Source of the DNA: Chondrus crispus
Taxonomy: Eukaryota > Rhodophyta > Florideophyceae > Gigartinales > Gigartinaceae
Length of the DNA: 64,000 bases
Direction: 5' to 3'
NCBI RefSeq assembly: GCF_000350225.1
Contig: NW_005179074.1
Location: forward strand, 111,590 to 175,589
Shown: positions 61,416-64,000 of the stretch, one piece after another
Position numbering within the stretch: position 1 is the stretch's first letter
Layout: the number at the start of each line of letters is the position of its first letter
The notes under the pieces: model-generated
Databases searched by the model: none
Told to the model about the DNA's origin: nothing
Seen by the model: only the letters and a program-made list of their open reading frames with translations
Made by a program: the position numbers and the translations under genes

Positions 61416-63464
61416 ATGCGACTTGACTGTTTGTGGCTTGTCTGCCCGACACACCAAGCTTTTGCTCAACAAAAAGTTCTCGCATGCCGCTGTCGTAGCC
61501 GCATTTCGAGGACGTCCCATTCCTCTCCTTCGCACACCACACCCCGTGCTTGTCTAGGCAAGCCTCCAGTGCCATCTTTTGAAGACCAACAACCTCATGA
61601 CCTTGTGAAAAATTCTAAGCACGAAGACCGTCCATCGCGATCCGTCTCCACCTTGCCTCTCGAAGTTGTGCAGCGCATCGCGTCCGGCGAGGTTATTCCC
61701 GACTTCCAAGCTGTCATTCAAGAGTTGGTCGAAAATGCAATTGATGCATATGCCAAGAACGTTTGTGTCAGCATCGATTTTAGAAGCTGCTCAGTTACGG
61801 TAAGAGACGATGGGGTTGGAATATCTGCGCCCCATAATTTGCAGCAAATCGCTGGATGCAACGCAACCAGTAAACTTCGCACGCTGCATGAACTCGAAGC
61901 TGGTGTGCCCACACTGGGATTCCGCGGGCAAGGTCTATGGGCTATTGCTGCAAAGGCGAAATCTCTTGTCGTAGCATCACGCACTGTAGATGCACCACAT
62001 GGCACTTCTGTCACATTTTCAAGTACCGGACATCCTCTTCATGATTCTATCTCCGCAGTTGCGATGGCGGTGGGGACTGTGGTAAGTGTGCGTGGGCTTC
62101 CATGGTCACTTGCAGGTCGCGAGAAGTCGAAAGCCACACAAAAATGTAAGTTGTGGCTTGTGAGGGCTGCTCTAAGCCACCCTTCCGTGTCCTTCCAGTT
62201 GAAACGCAACACTTCTTTGCTTTGGCAACGTTCGTATAAAGGAGGGATGGTCGCAGAATCGCTAATACAGACGTTGGCAAATGAATTGAAGGTGTCACCA
62301 GCCGGCTTCCGATATGGGTCGAAATCTCTTCCCGTGTTGGGTTCTGTTCATGTCATCTTTGGACTCCCTTCAATAATACATACGTTTTCCAAGATGTGGT
62401 TTGTTACTGCAATGAACGGAAGACATGTGTCCTTCGACTCGCTGTATCGAGCTCTGGTTCCAGAGTTCAGTGTGCCAAAGGGCCGATTTCCTGTCATTTT
62501 CGTTGCTGTGAACATCACACCTGGAGCCGTTGATTGGAATATCTCGCCAATAAAGGCGAAGGTGCGATTTAAGGATTTAGAGACCGAACAGAGCGTTGTT
62601 GACGCTGTAATCAGTGTTGCAACCGATCTCTTGCAGAAAATGCCGGACTCAGCCTTTTCTCGCGGGCATAATTTAGACTTTGACAGTTCCTCTCGAATGC
62701 CTGGACCAGTCCCATTACTATTCTCTACAGTTTCTACAAGTGCCCATGACCAGCTGCCCGACGCGAGTCAGGAAAACAAATCCATACATGAAAGCATTCG
62801 AGCCAGTATTGTCAGTAGTTTGGGGCGAAATGCACAAGTTGTGACGCAAGTATTAGGAACATATATTCTTGTTGAACGCGATGCTGGAATTCTGTTGGTG
62901 GAGCAACATGTCGCACACGAGCGAATTCTCTATGAAGGATTTCTTGAGGAGTGGAGGTTATCATCATGTGTGGAATTGAAGACCCCTATTCAGCTTCCAT
63001 GTTCCATTTCCGAGGAGTGGGTTTTCAAGCTTACTTCAATGGGATTCAACATCGAGCAATCAATTGATTCATATTCTAAAGAGAATAAGTCGCAGAACAT
63101 AATCCATTCCGTTCCAGCCGCATTTAGTACGCTGCCTCCGTCGGAAAGGCTCCCCATGATACTAAAATTGTGTTCAAATGTGAGCACAATGGAGGACGCA
63201 GCGGCTGCTTTGGCCTGTAATATGGCCATAAGAAATGGGACCGCCCTCACTCATGGGAGAATGACGTCTATTGTGGCAAAACTTATGGAATGTCGAAATC
63301 CTCATACCTGCCCTCATGGAAGGCCAATTTTTGTTGAAATGAGCACAGCAACATTGGCGCGCAGCTTTAAAAGAACGTGGACCCCCGAACGCGTGATCAA
63401 ACCTCAGGCTGGAACCCCTCCGTTTAGTTCCAAACGCTGGGATAAGGGAATGCTGCCAGAATAA
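61416..63464 (+). CDS. mutL: Bacterial-type MutL DNA mismatch repair protein, probably organelle-targeted
   Basis: Intron-free 682 residues. MutL links mismatch recognition by MutS to strand removal. The GHKL ATPase is clear: ELVENAIDA (103-111), VRDDGVGI (129-136) and GFRGQGLWAIA (168-178). The C-terminal domain has EQHVAHERILYE (496-507), which corresponds to the endonuclease motif DQHA-X2-E-X4-E with Asp to Glu and Ala to Val changes. ACNMAIR (about 600-606) and CPHGRP (632-637) are the other metal-site motifs. Arrangement and length are those of bacterial MutL, not the longer PMS/MLH proteins. Residues 1-76 are Cys/Ser/Arg/Pro rich, as for a transit peptide, before STLPLEVVQRIASGEVI. Plastid or mitochondrial location is inference. 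Confidence 0.87.
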   Translation: MRLDCLWLVCPTHQAFAQQKVLACRCRSRISRTSHSSPSHTTPRACLGKPPVPSFEDQQPHDLVKNSKHEDRPSRSVSTLPLEVVQRIASGEVIPDFQAVIQELVENAIDAYAKNVCVSIDFRSCSVTVRDDGVGISAPHNLQQIAGCNATSKLRTLHELEAGVPTLGFRGQGLWAIAAKAKSLVVASRTVDAPHGTSVTFSSTGHPLHDSISAVAMAVGTVVSVRGLPWSLAGREKSKATQKCKLWLVRAALSHPSVSFQLKRNTSLLWQRSYKGGMVAESLIQTLANELKVSPAGFRYGSKSLPVLGSVHVIFGLPSIIHTFSKMWFVTAMNGRHVSFDSLYRALVPEFSVPKGRFPVIFVAVNITPGAVDWNISPIKAKVRFKDLETEQSVVDAVISVATDLLQKMPDSAFSRGHNLDFDSSSRMPGPVPLLFSTVSTSAHDQLPDASQENKSIHESIRASIVSSLGRNAQVVTQVLGTYILVERDAGILLVEQHVAHERILYEGFLEEWRLSSCVELKTPIQLPCSISEEWVFKLTSMGFNIEQSIDSYSKENKSQNIIHSVPAAFSTLPPSERLPMILKLCSNVSTMEDAAAALACNMAIRNGTALTHGRMTSIVAKLMECRNPHTCPHGRPIFVEMSTATLARSFKRTWTPERVIKPQAGTPPFSSKRWDKGMLPE

Positions 63465-64000
63465 CTACGCACGATTAACCGGTGTCAAGTGTCTAGCTAG
63501 ACGACAGGCGATTTGCCTTATGTAGGGCCAACTCTTTTTTGCGAAAAAAAAAATTAAATTGAAATTGTATAAAGTGAGTTTGAACACCATTTCTTTAACG
63601 TAAATGCCTTCGGCAACAACATCTTGCAGAACATTGAGGTAGCACTTGTGAATACACAGAAAGACTAAGAATCCAATGAAGCGGCAATACCCGGTTGACA
63701 TTTTAAACAGGTGTCTTGGTTTCAAATAATTCTTCTTAGGCATTCTAAAAATGGCTGAAAAAGACCTGCAGATGTCACCAAACTCCATCCTTCCGTACCG
63801 CAGAAGTGAACTGCGGTGGCGAGAGTATCGTTTTCCTTCATGATGAGCGTAAAATTCAGACTTCAAAGACCTACTACGACTATCTGGTACCCAATTCGAC
63901 CCCGGTGAATCGATTTAGCATGCTTATAGAGCTCGGGTTCCGCCAATGAGATATCGACATGGCGAAGTCGAGACAACCAGCCGCTGGAGGAAATCCTTTG
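63465..64000. other. Right edge of the window, no gene seen
   Basis: Downstream of MutL. A minus-strand open frame (63465-63866) touches the MutL stop and has no motif; I regard it as chance. The remaining sequence is A/T rich. Confidence 0.45.

Noticed and set aside
63465-63866. 133-residue minus-strand ORF next to MutL
   Set aside because: No start context or motif, and its end abuts the MutL stop codon; likely chance in A/T-rich DNA.

Overview
This window looks like nuclear DNA of a photosynthetic eukaryote with compact, almost intron-free genes embedded in dense nests of transposable elements. A florideophyte red alga such as Chondrus is my best guess. The supports are a cyanobacterial-type, apparently plastid-targeted IspG, a bacterial-type MutL with a presequence-like leader, spliceosomal (CWC15) and RNA polymerase III (RPC3) proteins, and a single confident 119-bp intron among eight host genes. 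The species is inference; no organellar or rRNA marker is present.

Host genes lie in short islands. Island 1 (1-2.5 kb) has a CAMK/SnRK-like protein kinase (+) convergent with CWC15 (-). Island 2 (25.4-30.3 kb) has a secreted 18-cysteine Kazal-like protein (-), IspG (+) and a poorly supported basic coiled ORF. Island 3 (53.3-55.3 kb) is a secreted glycoside-hydrolase-like protein. Island 4 (57.4-63.5 kb) has RNase H1 with tandem hybrid-binding domains (one intron), RPC3 (-), a possible small membrane ORF (-) and MutL (+).

The rest is mobile DNA whose order of insertion can be read from target-site duplications. Ty3/gypsy #1 (2735-10225, TSD GTAC) has a Tc1 element with 211-bp inverted repeats inside its 5' LTR at a TA. 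Ty1/copia #1 (10620-20438, TSD ACGTT) has a two-gene PIF/Harbinger element inside gag; removing it with one copy of a shared AATAG restores the gag phase. Tc1 #2 (21001-24869) contains pogo-like element #1 (22473-24790). A 525-bp MITE lies at 30321-30845, followed by pogo-like #2 (30990-33481), which carries a 100-N assembly gap. Copia #2 (about 34.85-47.85 kb) is interrupted within its reverse transcriptase by chromovirus-like gypsy #2 (37862-46727, TSD TTCAT), whose 932-bp LTRs are almost identical. Tc1 #3 is at 50496-52106. At 55657-57207 a deletion derivative of a Tigger/pogo element contains a 730-bp Harbinger MITE with TSD TTA.

Nearly every transposon gene is damaged by frameshifts or in-frame stops. 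I found no CRISPR array, rRNA or tRNA gene. The points I would follow first are the LTR/leader G-box clusters and long palindromes, the young but coding-defective gypsy #2, the PCNA-box-like tail of the Tigger remnant, the palindromic target of Tc1 #3, and the organelle-type MutL.
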